Assembly (NCBI GenBank): GCA_030528965.1 | Contig: JAUMXS010000002.1 | Coordinates: forward strand, 1 to 21,695 | Length of the DNA stretch: 21,695 bases | Direction: 5' to 3' | DNA from: Eubacteriales bacterium | GTDB taxonomy: Bacteria; Bacillota; Clostridia; Oscillospirales; Oscillospiraceae | Shown here: positions 1 to 8,343 of the stretch, piece after piece | Layout: each line of letters begins with the position of its first letter | Numbering within the stretch: the stretch's first letter is position 1 | Notes under the pieces: model-generated | The model's database searches: none | Seen by the model: only the letters and a program-made list of their open reading frames with translations | Told to the model about the DNA's origin: nothing | Position numbers and translations under genes: made by a program

Positions 1-54
1 TACCCAAACGGCGAAATACGCGCCATTTACTGTCAGAGGGAGCTTGATTTTCAC
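1..54 (-). CDS. Possible start of an unknown gene, cut by the window edge
   Basis: A GTG at 54-52 opens a minus-strand frame of 18 codons that runs off the left edge (first residues VKIKLPLTVN). It is preceded by GGAG at 64-61 with a 6-base spacer, so a start here is credible. The stretch lies just past the point where sigK similarity ends (stop at 76-78), so it is probably the edge of a second inserted element. The opposite strand is also open here and reads YPNGEIRAIYC and onwards. That resembles the closing beta-strand of a large serine recombinase, and in B. subtilis the skin recombinase gene spoIVCA lies convergent to the sigK piece. I cannot decide between the two readings from 54 bases. 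Function unknown. Confidence 0.25.
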   Translation of the reverse strand, partial: MKIKLPLTVNGAYFAVWV

Positions 55-75
55 CGTATGCTCCAAAACAAGCCG

Positions 76-228
76 TTATGTGAGGATAGCATTTTCAATG
101 CAGCGGGACGCATAGGTAGCAAGTCGCACTCCCCGATCCGGGCGATAGGTGGATACGCCCTTGATAAGTCCGATCGTTCCGATCGATATCAGATCATCCT
201 GATCGCCGTCCGGGGTATAGTATTTCTT
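76..228 (-). CDS. sigK: SigK middle fragment (sigma-70 region 2), disconnected from its N-terminus
   Basis: This codes for the sigma region 2 segment of the late mother-cell factor sigma-K: KKYYTPDGDQDD, LISIGTIGLIKG and LATYASRCIEN can be read, which is sigma-K-like. It has no start codon or ribosome binding site of its own; in frame it simply continues upstream into the element end. Joining base 223 to base 14162 of the N-terminal piece gives ...HIIKK-YYTPDGDQ... without a frame change. After 'RCIENAIL' the frame meets Thr and then TAA (76-78). A complete SigK has over 100 more residues (regions 3 and 4), and none are visible in any frame to the window edge. Loss of similarity at IENAIL coincides with the B. 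subtilis skin insertion point (IENEI|LM), so a second intervening element is likely. Identity as sigK is secure; the reason for its premature end is inference. Confidence 0.85.
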   Translation of the reverse strand, partial: KKYYTPDGDQDDLISIGTIGLIKGVSTYRPDRGVRLATYASRCIENAILT

Positions 229-253
229 GAATATCTGAAGCAAAAGACCAATT
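224..253. repeat. Left attachment half-site of the sigK element
   Basis: Core TTCTT (plus strand) at 224-228 is followed by 11 bases and then arm GCAAAAGACCAATT at 240-253. The arm is repeated inverted at 14140-14153. With the excised circle closed, the two arms would be 24 bases apart, and the exact midpoint falls on the AA of the core AAGAA. That is the expected position of the 2-bp crossover overlap of a serine recombinase. Confidence 0.75.
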
Positions 254-270
254 CCGCCGCTATAGCAGCA

Positions 271-302
271 CCCCCGCCGTGTATCGTATTACACAGCGGG
301 GG
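271..302 (-). terminator. GC-rich hairpin ending the antiporter operon
   Basis: CCCCCGC at 271-277 pairs with GCGGGGG at 296-302. One C/A mismatch follows, then GTGT (279-282) pairs with ACAC (291-294), with an 8-base loop. It lies 28 bases past the stop of the last antiporter gene and just inside the element end. On the minus strand the following sequence is not a U-run (TGCTGCTATA); the plus-strand side is T-richer (TGTTGTTTGT). It may therefore be a weak terminator of the operon or an insulator between the operon and the sigK middle piece. Confidence 0.6.
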
Positions 303-330
303 TGTTGTTTGTATATGGGCAAAGCCCATG

Positions 331-2388
331 TTATTTATGCAGGATAATAAAAGCCAGCGCGAAAACCAGGCCCAAGCCTGCAAGCATAAGACCGAAGCCA
401 AAGGATTGCCAGATGCCCTCTTCCGGCACAGGATCATCCTCATACTTGGCAAAGTGATAATCGTAGGGGATTTCCTCCAGGCTGGGCCGCGGAGTGTATT
501 CCCGTCCCGTCAGGGAAACGATCATCTGCACGATCTGTGTTTTCAGACGACCGCAGCCGCGCGCAGCAGCAGCGGGGATCTCATGGAACAGGATCCGGAA
601 TATGACCTGATCCAGACAGACGGCGATCAGCTGGATAGCCTTGGCCAGAAGATCGATAAGCAGGAGTACACCGCGGTCAAGACAGCCGGCAATCAGCTGG
701 AAAGTCTTGGACAGGAGATCGATAAGCGGACGATAGATCCCGTATTCGATGCTGCACCATTTGGGGATCGGATCGATATACCGGTCCTTGCGGATCAGCA
801 GCCTGCGCACGACGAGCAGATAAACAAGCGCACCGATAGTCAGAGAGATCACAGCGCCCTTGAGGTTGATCCACGCGAAATAATGTACGGCATGCGCCGG
901 AGCTTCCCCATGGAAGAATGACCGCGCGAAGGCCGACACACCTTCCATCGTTTCATGCGGCAAAGCACCGAGTACCGGCATGATGGCCACATACAGCAGC
1001 AGCACGACAGCCGAAGTCCGCGCGATATATTTCCCGGTTTTCCAATGCGGATGCTCGTTCTTCTCCACAAAAATGCAGCAGAACAGCTTCAGCATATACG
1101 CGAATGTAAGTCCGCCCGCAAAGAGGAACATCCATTCCAGCACGGAATAAAGCCAGGCCTGCTCACCGGCGATATGGATATACTCCACAATGCTCTCATG
1201 CAGCAGCGTCTTGCTCACATAACCGTTCAGGAACGGCAGGCCCGCCAGACTGAGCATGGGGATGCCCATGATGACGGCCAGAAGAGGCTTTCCGCGTCCA
1301 AATCCGCGAATATCATTGAGATCATAGGAATGCGTGGAAAGATGGATAACGCCGGCGCACGGGAACAGCACCATCTTAATGAGCGAGTGATTCATGATAT
1401 GCAGGATGGTTCCTTCCACTGCCAGGGCATTATGGTGTCCCAGCAGGCACTGCATGGAAATGCCTACCACGACGAAACCGATCTGCGAGACCGAAGAACA
1501 GGCCAGCGTACGTTTCAGGTCCACCGAGCAGACCGCCAGTGCCGCGCCGAGCACCATGGTAATAGCGCCAAAAACCGCCAGCATCTGGCCCCACTGTGCA
1601 TCATGAAGGAACAGGGTGGTGGACAAAACGGCAACGCCGTAAATGCCGGTTTTCGTAATGACGCCGGAAAGCACGGCCGAGGCCGGAGCCGGGGCTGCCG
1701 GGTGAGCGGTGGGCAGCCAGATATGAAGCGGGAAAGCGCCCGCTTTGGCGCCGAAGCCGACCAGGATCAGAAGCCCGCAGACCCAGAGGATGGATTTATC
1801 CTCCATCGCTTCTGCGGCATGTGCCAGTTCGGAAATGTTCAGAGTGCCAAGCGTATGATACAGCACAAAGATACCCGACAGCGTCACGAGGCCGCCGATG
1901 ACCGCAACGGCAAGATAGGTAACGCTTGCCTTCAGTGCATCTTCTTCCTCCGTCTGCACAACGGCGACATAGGAAGTGAACGACATGATCTCAAAGAAGA
2001 TAAACGTCGTATAGAGGTCAACGGACAGAAATACGCCCATGACCGCGCCCAAAGTAAGAAGCCAGAACACATAATAGCGGTTTCTGCGCTTGACATGAGC
2101 AAAGTATTCACGCGAAAGCAGCGTAGACGCCAACCAGCCGGATGCGGTCAGGAAGGCCATGACCGTACGGAAATGTCCGGAGGCAAAACCGATCCCCAGA
2201 CCGGCAAAGCCGGGAATGCTCAGGGAGATCTCTCCCGCTTTCATAATGAGGAGCGTGAGGAGCATTTCCAGAATTGTGACAGCGAGAACAAATGCATCAC
2301 GGCCCTTCTTGGATTTACGGCCGATCACATAGCTCACAGGTCCGCAGGCCATCGGTACAAACACCACCGCGGCCAACATGCCATTCAT
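331..2388 (-). CDS. Antiporter subunit, NuoL/NuoM/MrpA-type, with long C-terminal extension
   Basis: A 685-residue integral membrane protein of the proton-conducting transporter family (NuoL/M/N, MrpA/D). Family landmarks are visible: the TM5 glutamate at E133 in FFEIMSF, the TM7 lysine near K215 in GAKAGAFPLHIWLPTAHP, and PAPASAVLSG with ITKTG. It is about 190 residues longer than its three paralogues in the operon. The extra part (from about residue 490) holds further hydrophobic segments, an amphipathic stretch with a 22-residue tandem duplication (about residues 549-592), a cytoplasmic-looking charged region and a final transmembrane helix. The extension recalls the long lateral C-terminus of NuoL/MrpA but does not contain the MrpA MbhD/MbhE domains, which are separate genes upstream here. 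The start has AGGAGG 8 bases ahead of ATG at 2388. Last gene of the operon. Confidence 0.85.
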   Translation of the reverse strand: MNGMLAAVVFVPMACGPVSYVIGRKSKKGRDAFVLAVTILEMLLTLLIMKAGEISLSIPGFAGLGIGFASGHFRTVMAFLTASGWLASTLLSREYFAHVKRRNRYYVFWLLTLGAVMGVFLSVDLYTTFIFFEIMSFTSYVAVVQTEEEDALKASVTYLAVAVIGGLVTLSGIFVLYHTLGTLNISELAHAAEAMEDKSILWVCGLLILVGFGAKAGAFPLHIWLPTAHPAAPAPASAVLSGVITKTGIYGVAVLSTTLFLHDAQWGQMLAVFGAITMVLGAALAVCSVDLKRTLACSSVSQIGFVVVGISMQCLLGHHNALAVEGTILHIMNHSLIKMVLFPCAGVIHLSTHSYDLNDIRGFGRGKPLLAVIMGIPMLSLAGLPFLNGYVSKTLLHESIVEYIHIAGEQAWLYSVLEWMFLFAGGLTFAYMLKLFCCIFVEKNEHPHWKTGKYIARTSAVVLLLYVAIMPVLGALPHETMEGVSAFARSFFHGEAPAHAVHYFAWINLKGAVISLTIGALVYLLVVRRLLIRKDRYIDPIPKWCSIEYGIYRPLIDLLSKTFQLIAGCLDRGVLLLIDLLAKAIQLIAVCLDQVIFRILFHEIPAAAARGCGRLKTQIVQMIVSLTGREYTPRPSLEEIPYDYHFAKYEDDPVPEEGIWQSFGFGLMLAGLGLVFALAFIILHK
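611..742 (-). repeat. 66-bp tandem duplication inside the last antiporter gene
   Basis: Bases 611-662 reappear at 677-728 with about 8 differences in 52, a period of exactly 66 bp (22 codons). At protein level LIDLLSKTFQLIAGCLD is followed by LIDLLAKAIQLIAVCLD. The frame is kept and the unit looks like an amphipathic helix, so an amphipathic region has been doubled. Confidence 0.8.
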
Positions 2389-2424
2389 ATTAAACTCCTC
2401 CTCTCTCAGATATTATTTGCCGCA

Positions 2425-3888
2425 CTATCCGATCACCAGCTGCTCAATCAGCTCGACTGCGCCGTTTGCGGCCAGACCCAGGCAGACAGCAATCGCGGAA
2501 ATGCCGATAAGCGGCACCGTCATGCGGTAATTGGGATCAAAGCGGCCGGAACGCGGGAAGGTCTCCGGAAGCGTTCTGTTTTTTCTCGGGAAGAACGCCA
2601 GCATGATGATCTGCGTCAGATACAGCGCCGTCAGAATGGCGGAAATGATGAGCGCCACTGCGCCGCAGCAGCCCAGTACAGTACCGGATTCCACAGCGGA
2701 GGTCGCGAGCATCCACTTGCTGGTAAAGCCCGCCATCGGGGGCACACCCATGATTCCGAGCGAAGCCACGATAAATGTGCCGAATACCACCGGCATCAGC
2801 CGACCGCAGCCCTCGATCTCCGGAACGTAGTCACGGTGCATCTTATAGTGTACGGCACCGACATCAAAGAACAGCGTAATCTTAAAAAATGCATGCGCAA
2901 CCATGTGCACCAATGCTGCAACAAGCGCAGTCGGGGTCATGATGGTAACGCCCAGCAGAATATAAGACAGGTTACTGACCGTCGACCAGGCCAGTCGTCT
3001 CTTAAGATGCTTGGTTCGAAGGGCTCTCGCGGAGGCATACACGATGGTAAGGATGGCAGCACCCATCGCCACGTTCTGTGCCCAGGTCCCGTTCAAAAGC
3101 TCAGGCCCAAAGCCATACCAGGTGATACGCATGACAGCGAACACACCGGCTTTGACAACCGCGACAGCATGGAGCAGCGCAGTGACAGGGGTAGGCGCCA
3201 CAGACGCCCGCAGAAGCCATTTATGGCCGGGCAGTACAGCCGCTTTCACGCCGAAGCCAAAGAAGCCCAGCAGATACACAAGCAAAAGCATGTTGGTATC
3301 CATTCCCTCCGGCCGGACGATCGATCCGCCGAAACGGAAGGTCGGGCCGCCGAACTGAATGAGGAAGACCATGGCGATAAAGCCCAGCGCCGCGCCGCTC
3401 ATGGAGTAAATAAGATATACCTTGCCGGCATACCGGGCCTTGTTGTTAAGCTCATGCATAACAAGCGGCAGTGTACTGAGGGTCAGGAGCTCATAAAAGA
3501 GATACATGGTCATAATGTTGGCGGAAAATGCAATCCCCAACGTAACACCGAAAGCGGCCATGTAAAACGCGAAGAAGCGGTCCTTCCCATGCTCGGGACT
3601 CATGTATTCATTGGCATAGAGGGTCGCCAAAGGCCAAAGGATCGAAACCATGGTTCCGAAAATGCAGCCAAGTCCATCGATTTGAAAACTCAGTGTCAGA
3701 TTTTCACCCAGACGAATGAGCGTGAGAGGGGGTTCCCCCTGCATAGTAAAGATCGAAGCGATCGAAAGCACCGCCGTGATACACGATACGATCATCACAT
3801 AAATCCGCCGTGTACGATCTTCGGACTTGATCAGGAACAGCGCAAATCCCATCAACATGGGAAAAAAGACAGCCGAAAGCATCAGCAT
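2425..3888 (-). CDS. Antiporter subunit, MrpD/NuoL-like
   Basis: A 487-residue polytopic membrane protein of the NuoL/M/N-MrpA/D family that would form one proton or cation half-channel of the complex. The TM5 glutamate is E133 (FYELLTL) and the TM7 lysine about K215 (GVKAAVLPGHKWL). The following motif, SVAPTPVTALLHAVAVVKAG, is the NuoL/MrpA-type APTPVSA..HA..VKAG version, unlike the two paralogues upstream with PAPASAVLSG. This subunit is therefore the most NuoL-like in its channel motif. The start is ATG 3888 with GGAGG 12 bases upstream, a longer spacing than usual; ATG 3882 is the alternative. It sits 34 bases after the previous gene and 36 before the next, all in one transcript. Confidence 0.85.
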   Translation of the reverse strand: MLMLSAVFFPMLMGFALFLIKSEDRTRRIYVMIVSCITAVLSIASIFTMQGEPPLTLIRLGENLTLSFQIDGLGCIFGTMVSILWPLATLYANEYMSPEHGKDRFFAFYMAAFGVTLGIAFSANIMTMYLFYELLTLSTLPLVMHELNNKARYAGKVYLIYSMSGAALGFIAMVFLIQFGGPTFRFGGSIVRPEGMDTNMLLLVYLLGFFGFGVKAAVLPGHKWLLRASVAPTPVTALLHAVAVVKAGVFAVMRITWYGFGPELLNGTWAQNVAMGAAILTIVYASARALRTKHLKRRLAWSTVSNLSYILLGVTIMTPTALVAALVHMVAHAFFKITLFFDVGAVHYKMHRDYVPEIEGCGRLMPVVFGTFIVASLGIMGVPPMAGFTSKWMLATSAVESGTVLGCCGAVALIISAILTALYLTQIIMLAFFPRKNRTLPETFPRSGRFDPNYRMTVPLIGISAIAVCLGLAANGAVELIEQLVIG

Positions 3889-3922
3889 GAGAGGGGGCCA
3901 CCTCCTTTCTGATTAAAATCTT

Positions 3923-5389
3923 TTAAAACAGGGAATTCACTACCGCCTGAACGGCAGGACGAACGATGTCGGGGAACATACCAAGAACCAGCGCCGCCAC
4001 GGTCAGGGAACACAGAGCGATCCACATGAGAGGTGTGGTCTTTTTCTCAAAAATTCCCTCTGCCTGGAAATCGGCACCGGGGAAGAATCCGTTCGTCACG
4101 ATGGAGAGCAGATATCCCGCAGTCAGCAGGGCGGACAGCATCAGAATACCAATACCGACATATCCCAGCGTGCCGACACCCGACTCCATGGCGCCCTGTG
4201 CCAGCATCCATTTCGCTGCGAAACCGCCCGTGGGAGGAATACCTACCAGCGAAAGCGAGCTCAGGGTAAAGCACCACATCGTGATGCCGTACACTCTGCC
4301 AACGCCGCGCAGATCGGAGACCAGCGTCTTATGGGTTTTGAAAATGAGGGCACCCGCCGCCATAAAGAGGGTGTTCTTGGCCAGTGCATGGAAAATCGCC
4401 TGGAAAAGTGCGCCTTCCATCGCCGTAGCGTCCATCAGCATCAGACCGAATATAACATATGACACCTGACTGACCGTGGAATAAGCCAGTCTCTTTTTCA
4501 GGATATTCTCTCTCAATGCCAGTGTGGAGCCCATAAAGATCGTCGTAAGCGCCAGAACAAGCACCGCGGTCTGAGCCCAGGTTCCGATGAGGAATTCCCA
4601 GCCGAAAATGAAATATGTAACGCGGATGATGGCCAGGATACCCATCTTCGTGATGAGACCGGACAGCACGGCGGAAGCCGGGGCCGGAGCTTCGGGATGG
4701 GCAATGGGCAGCCAGGCATGAAGCGGGAACATACCGGCTTTGCAGCCGAAACCAATGATCATCACCAGGAAAACACCGAGAAGAAGTTCCCGGTTTTCCA
4801 TGGCAGCAGCAGTGTCCAACATGCCGCCGGCCGTGAACAGATCGGTCGAGCAGTAGCCCTGCAGCACAAACCAGCCCAGAAGGCCCAGAGCTGCGCCCGC
4901 GACAGAATAAGTCAGATACCGCCAAGCAGCGGCAACTGCCTTTTTCGTTCCGGTATGAAGTACGAGCGGGAACGAGCACAGGGTCATCATCTCATAGAAC
5001 ATATACAGGGTGATGAGGTTTCCGGAGAAACAAACACCGATCAGCGCACTCAGCGTAATGAGATAAAAAGAAAAGAAGCGCTCTCTGTTCTTTTCGTGAG
5101 TCATATACTCGAAGGCAAAAATGGCCACAAAAAGCCAGATCAGCGAGATAAGCACGGCAAACAGGCGGCTCACCGCATCGGCCTGCAGAACGATCCGGAC
5201 ACTTTCGGTCAGGGTAAGCAGTGTCAGAGTCGGAATATCATGAAGCAGAGTCGGGATCAGTGACGCCAACTGTGCGACCATGATACCCACGACCGCAAAC
5301 CGGCGCACAGTCTGTGCGTGCAGGCGCAGGACAATCAAACCGCCAATAAGCGGGCAAAGAATCGGCAGAACCAGCATGATCGGGGACAA
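3923..5389 (-). CDS. Antiporter subunit, MrpD/NuoM-like
   Basis: A 488-residue polytopic membrane protein of the proton-conducting transporter family. Visible landmarks are E133 in FYEMMTLCSF (TM5), about K217 in GCKAGMFPLHAWLPIAHP (TM7), PAPASAVLSGLITKMG, and GFAAKWML, the late-helix lysine motif. The start is taken as TTG at 5389: GAGG is 8 bases upstream of it, while the first ATG (5377) would have a 20-base spacing. It is 29 bases downstream of the preceding paralogue. Three to four such subunits in one operon suggest a multi-channel ion pump module like Mbh/Mbs or complex I, but no redox subunits are present. Ion specificity (Na+ or K+ against H+) cannot be read from the sequence. Confidence 0.87.
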   Translation of the reverse strand: MSPIMLVLPILCPLIGGLIVLRLHAQTVRRFAVVGIMVAQLASLIPTLLHDIPTLTLLTLTESVRIVLQADAVSRLFAVLISLIWLFVAIFAFEYMTHEKNRERFFSFYLITLSALIGVCFSGNLITLYMFYEMMTLCSFPLVLHTGTKKAVAAAWRYLTYSVAGAALGLLGWFVLQGYCSTDLFTAGGMLDTAAAMENRELLLGVFLVMIIGFGCKAGMFPLHAWLPIAHPEAPAPASAVLSGLITKMGILAIIRVTYFIFGWEFLIGTWAQTAVLVLALTTIFMGSTLALRENILKKRLAYSTVSQVSYVIFGLMLMDATAMEGALFQAIFHALAKNTLFMAAGALIFKTHKTLVSDLRGVGRVYGITMWCFTLSSLSLVGIPPTGGFAAKWMLAQGAMESGVGTLGYVGIGILMLSALLTAGYLLSIVTNGFFPGADFQAEGIFEKKTTPLMWIALCSLTVAALVLGMFPDIVRPAVQAVVNSLF

Positions 5390-5418
5390 CTATCTCACCT
5401 CACTTTGATACAACTGCA

Positions 5419-6912
5419 TCAGAGCAGCGCCAGCCCCTGATAGATAAGGCTGGTAATGGGCTGTATGACAACACCCAGAATGACATTAATGACAAGGAAG
5501 CAAAGGATCGCGAAAGTATGTTCACTGCGTTTCTCAGAAACCACGGTCAGCTTCGTCTCATCCGCATGACGGCCCCATATGGCCAGAATGGCCGGGATAT
5601 AGTACATAGCGTTGAGCACCGAGCTGACAGCCAGTCCAAGCAGCGCCGGGATCATCTGCCAGCCGCCGCCGGAGATCGCCGCAGTCGCTATACTGTACTT
5701 GGCAGAAAAACCGGCCAGAAGCGGAAGTCCGCAGAGGGACAGGCCGCCAACAGTAAAGCCCAGGCCGGCAATAATATCCTGCCGCGCCGCACCGCGCAGT
5801 GCCCCAAAATCATGCGAACCGCCGCGGACGCGGATCAACGCACCGGCACTGACGAAGATCATGGGCTTGGTAAAGGCATGAGCGATCACCTGGAAACAGG
5901 CCGCCGCCACGCCCGCCCGGGTACCAAGACCAAAGGCAAGGAAAATATAGGCGATCTGTGCCGTAGAAGAATAGGCAATCATCCGCTTGACATCCTCCTG
6001 CCGCATAGCAGCAAGAGACGCATAGATCATGCCGCAAAGTCCCAGGATAAACAGCAGTTCCTGAATAAACATATTCAATATTACGCTGCCGCCGAAAACG
6101 CGGATGATCAGCTTGATAACCAGAACAATATATCCCTTAAGAACCAATCCGGAAAGGATCGCACTGGCAGACGTGGTGGCATTGGAATGCGCATCCGGCA
6201 GCCAGGAATGGAATGGGAACTGCGCGCTTTTCACAGCGAGACCCACGATCATCAGCAGAGCCGAAACCGTCAGCGGGAGAACGTATTCCCCTTTCGCCGT
6301 CATCTCCGTGATGGACTCGTGCAGGCTCTCCATCAGCAGGTTGCCGGTGATGGCGTACAGGACGGAAATACCCAGAAGCACCAGTCCGGAACCAATGCCA
6401 CTGAACACCAGATAGCGAATGGCTGCTGCGATGGATTTTCCGCTTTCCTTGGCGGCCACAGCCACACAGGCCGTGATGGCGGAAATTTCAATAAACACAT
6501 ATGCGGTGAAAAGGTCGTTCGTATAGACCATGGCAAGCAGCGAGGCATACAGAAGCTGCATCAACAGGAAATATCTTCCCTGCGCTTCCTCACGGATCTC
6601 CTTCCGCATATCGACAGCACCGCCTGTCATGGACAGGAACATCACAAGACTGAATACCAGAGCCAGCAGAGCTTCCAGCGGGCCGGCCTTCAGTTCGTTG
6701 CCCCACGGTGCCGGAAAATGACCCATCATAAAGGTGAAACTCTCTCCGGTTGAAGCCAGCTGCACCAGCAGGACAGCAGAGAGCGCAGCGATGATCACCT
6801 GCACGGCCTGTGTAACGGCCAGAGCCCAGCCCCGCCGGGACACAAAGGGCAGCGCGATCGCACTCAACAACGCCAGAAACAGGCTGATAAACGGAATGTT
6901 AAATGCTAACAT
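5419..6912 (-). CDS. mrpD: Antiporter subunit MrpD/MbhH (MnhD)
   Basis: A 497-residue membrane protein that follows mrpC directly, the canonical place of MrpD/MbhH. Family signatures are the TM5 glutamate at about E142 (FIEISAI), the TM7 lysine at about K228 (VKSAQFPFHSWLPDAH), SASAILSGLVLKG, and GFSAKYSI near the end. MrpD is essential for Na+/H+ exchange in Mrp systems. The start is assigned to ATG 6912; GGAGG lies 11 bases upstream. A GTG at 6924 in the same frame overlaps the ribosome binding site and is less likely. This is the first of four antiporter-like genes in a row. The two that follow could be duplications of it or ancient NuoM/N-like partners. Confidence 0.9.
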   Translation of the reverse strand: MLAFNIPFISLFLALLSAIALPFVSRRGWALAVTQAVQVIIAALSAVLLVQLASTGESFTFMMGHFPAPWGNELKAGPLEALLALVFSLVMFLSMTGGAVDMRKEIREEAQGRYFLLMQLLYASLLAMVYTNDLFTAYVFIEISAITACVAVAAKESGKSIAAAIRYLVFSGIGSGLVLLGISVLYAITGNLLMESLHESITEMTAKGEYVLPLTVSALLMIVGLAVKSAQFPFHSWLPDAHSNATTSASAILSGLVLKGYIVLVIKLIIRVFGGSVILNMFIQELLFILGLCGMIYASLAAMRQEDVKRMIAYSSTAQIAYIFLAFGLGTRAGVAAACFQVIAHAFTKPMIFVSAGALIRVRGGSHDFGALRGAARQDIIAGLGFTVGGLSLCGLPLLAGFSAKYSIATAAISGGGWQMIPALLGLAVSSVLNAMYYIPAILAIWGRHADETKLTVVSEKRSEHTFAILCFLVINVILGVVIQPITSLIYQGLALL

Positions 6913-6947
6913 ACAGAGCTTCACCTCCTCTTTTTCAAACTATTCTC

Positions 6948-7346
6948 TCATACCTGCGTGTTTTGCGCATGTTCTGTCCCGGGATGTCTTTCCCTGGCAC
7001 GCATAAGAATCACATCAAGGTCGAGGCTGCGGTATTTCTCATAGAGCCGACAGGTAAGGGCAAGGAAAACCGCTGTGGTACTCACCGCCACGACGATGCC
7101 CGTCAGGACCAGGCCGCCCGGCACAGGGTTGATATACGCCCGCTCCGCTGCAAAGGAGAAAATGGGTGCCGTGCCTCCCTCGACATAGCCCATGGAGGCC
7201 AGGAAGAGAAAAACGGCGGTATCCATCAGATTCAGACCGATGATCTTCTTGATAAGATTTCGGTGGAGGAAAAGTGTCGCGAGACCGATGGTAAACAGGA
7301 TCACGGCGCCGATATAATATCGCTGCTGCACGATCAGTTCCAGCAT
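6948..7346 (-). CDS. mrpC: Antiporter subunit MrpC/MbhG (NuoK-like)
   Basis: A 132-residue protein with three hydrophobic helices, homologous to NuoK. GLNLMDTAVFLFLASMGY and NPVPGGLVLTGIVVAVSTTAVFLAL match the family core, including the glycine/proline-rich 'PxPxxLVLTGIVV' region before helix 3. In Mrp complexes MrpC packs next to MrpD, and the next gene here is mrpD. The start is ATG 7346 with GGAGG 9 bases ahead, 4 bases after the mrpB stop. The hydrophilic C-terminal tail of about 30 residues makes it somewhat longer than typical MrpC (about 110-115). Confidence 0.9.
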   Translation of the reverse strand: MLELIVQQRYYIGAVILFTIGLATLFLHRNLIKKIIGLNLMDTAVFLFLASMGYVEGGTAPIFSFAAERAYINPVPGGLVLTGIVVAVSTTAVFLALTCRLYEKYRSLDLDVILMRARERHPGTEHAQNTQV

Positions 7347-7350
7347 CGTT

Positions 7351-8343
7351 CTACTCCTCCTTCTGCACAAACAATGTATAAAAGGTATACATCGTGCAGG
7401 CAACAATAATGCCTACACAGATATTCAGCGGCAGGATAAATCCCGCACTGATGATATCTCCCGGAGTTCCCTTGGGGATCTCCCAGCCAACGTGGTTGGC
7501 GCCCGTAAAGAAAGAATATCCCTTCATGGCCCCATAGGCCAGAAGACACCCAACGGTCAGCTTTGTCAGACGATCCGGTGTCAGGATATCATTCATGCGC
7601 TCCTCACCGAGGAGCAGTGCTCCGAGAATAAAGCCGCAGCCGAGTACCGTTCCGCCGGAAAATCCGCCGCCCGGGCTGATATGTCCGTTCAGCACGACAT
7701 AAATGCCATACACGAAAACAGCAGGCAGTATAATACGTCCCATCCGGTTCAGAATGAAGTCCGTTTCCCGCGCAACATGACCGCAGGCGCGCTTGGATCT
7801 GCGCATAAGCAGGACCGTGCTCATAGCCGCGGCAAAAAGAACCGTGGATTCGCCGAACGTATCAAACGCACGGTAATCGAGGATCATACCGGCAACCAGG
7901 TTGACAGCGCCTGTCTCTTCCACGCCCTTATCAATGTAGCGATCCACCACCGAATTGATCATCGGACTATCGGGATCACCAAAAGCAGGCATATACAGCA
8001 CAGTGGCGATCAGCGCACACATCAGAGCCGCCACGATCAGGACCGCAAGTACACGGTATACGCGAATGGCACGCCGCAGAGTGCCCGGTTTCCTGTGCTT
8101 TTTCCGAGCGGGAGCCGCAGGCTCTTCCGCCCCGTGGCCGTGTTCACTCTTTTCGCCCGAAGTCTCTCTCCGGTATTCCTCAAAGGAGACAGACTCGTTC
8201 TTTTTCAGGTATTCCAGATAGGCAACAAGCTCCGCATGATCCGGATCCACCGGCTCTTCCTGCAAGAGGGAGGGATCCTCCGCCTTTGCCCATTGCATCA
8301 GGCGCTCAAACGTGCTGTTATTTTCAGGACGGTCATCTTTCAT
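7351..8343 (-). CDS. mrpB: MbhE-MrpB fusion antiporter subunit with hydrophilic N-terminal extension
   Basis: A 330-residue protein in three parts. Residues 1 to about 95 are charged and cytoplasmic-looking (acidic, then basic KKHRKPG), with no counterpart in standard Mrp subunits that I know. Residues about 96-180 are an MbhE-type domain (one helix, then FGDPDSPMINSVVDRY and the ETGAVNLVAGMILDYRAFDTFGE motif), equivalent to the very C-terminus of MrpA. Residues about 200-328 are MrpB/MnhB proper (VYGIYVVLNGHISPGGGFSGG). MbhE and MbhF are adjacent separate genes in Pyrococcus Mbh; here they form one polypeptide. The start overlaps the preceding gene by 11 bases. Assignment of the two known domains is firm; the role of the extension is unknown. 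Confidence 0.88.
   Translation of the reverse strand: MKDDRPENNSTFERLMQWAKAEDPSLLQEEPVDPDHAELVAYLEYLKKNESVSFEEYRRETSGEKSEHGHGAEEPAAPARKKHRKPGTLRRAIRVYRVLAVLIVAALMCALIATVLYMPAFGDPDSPMINSVVDRYIDKGVEETGAVNLVAGMILDYRAFDTFGESTVLFAAAMSTVLLMRRSKRACGHVARETDFILNRMGRIILPAVFVYGIYVVLNGHISPGGGFSGGTVLGCGFILGALLLGEERMNDILTPDRLTKLTVGCLLAYGAMKGYSFFTGANHVGWEIPKGTPGDIISAGFILPLNICVGIIVACTMYTFYTLFVQKEE

Noticed and set aside
58..921. A 287-residue plus-strand open frame crossing the sigK middle piece
   Set aside because: It runs antisense to sigK, through the hairpin at 271-302 and antisense to the antiporter gene; at most its first bases could belong to a recombinase end.
955..3912. A 985-residue plus-strand open frame
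   Set aside because: It is antisense to two clear antiporter genes, rich in His, Gln and Arg without domain pattern, and has no ribosome binding site; a GC-rich shadow frame.
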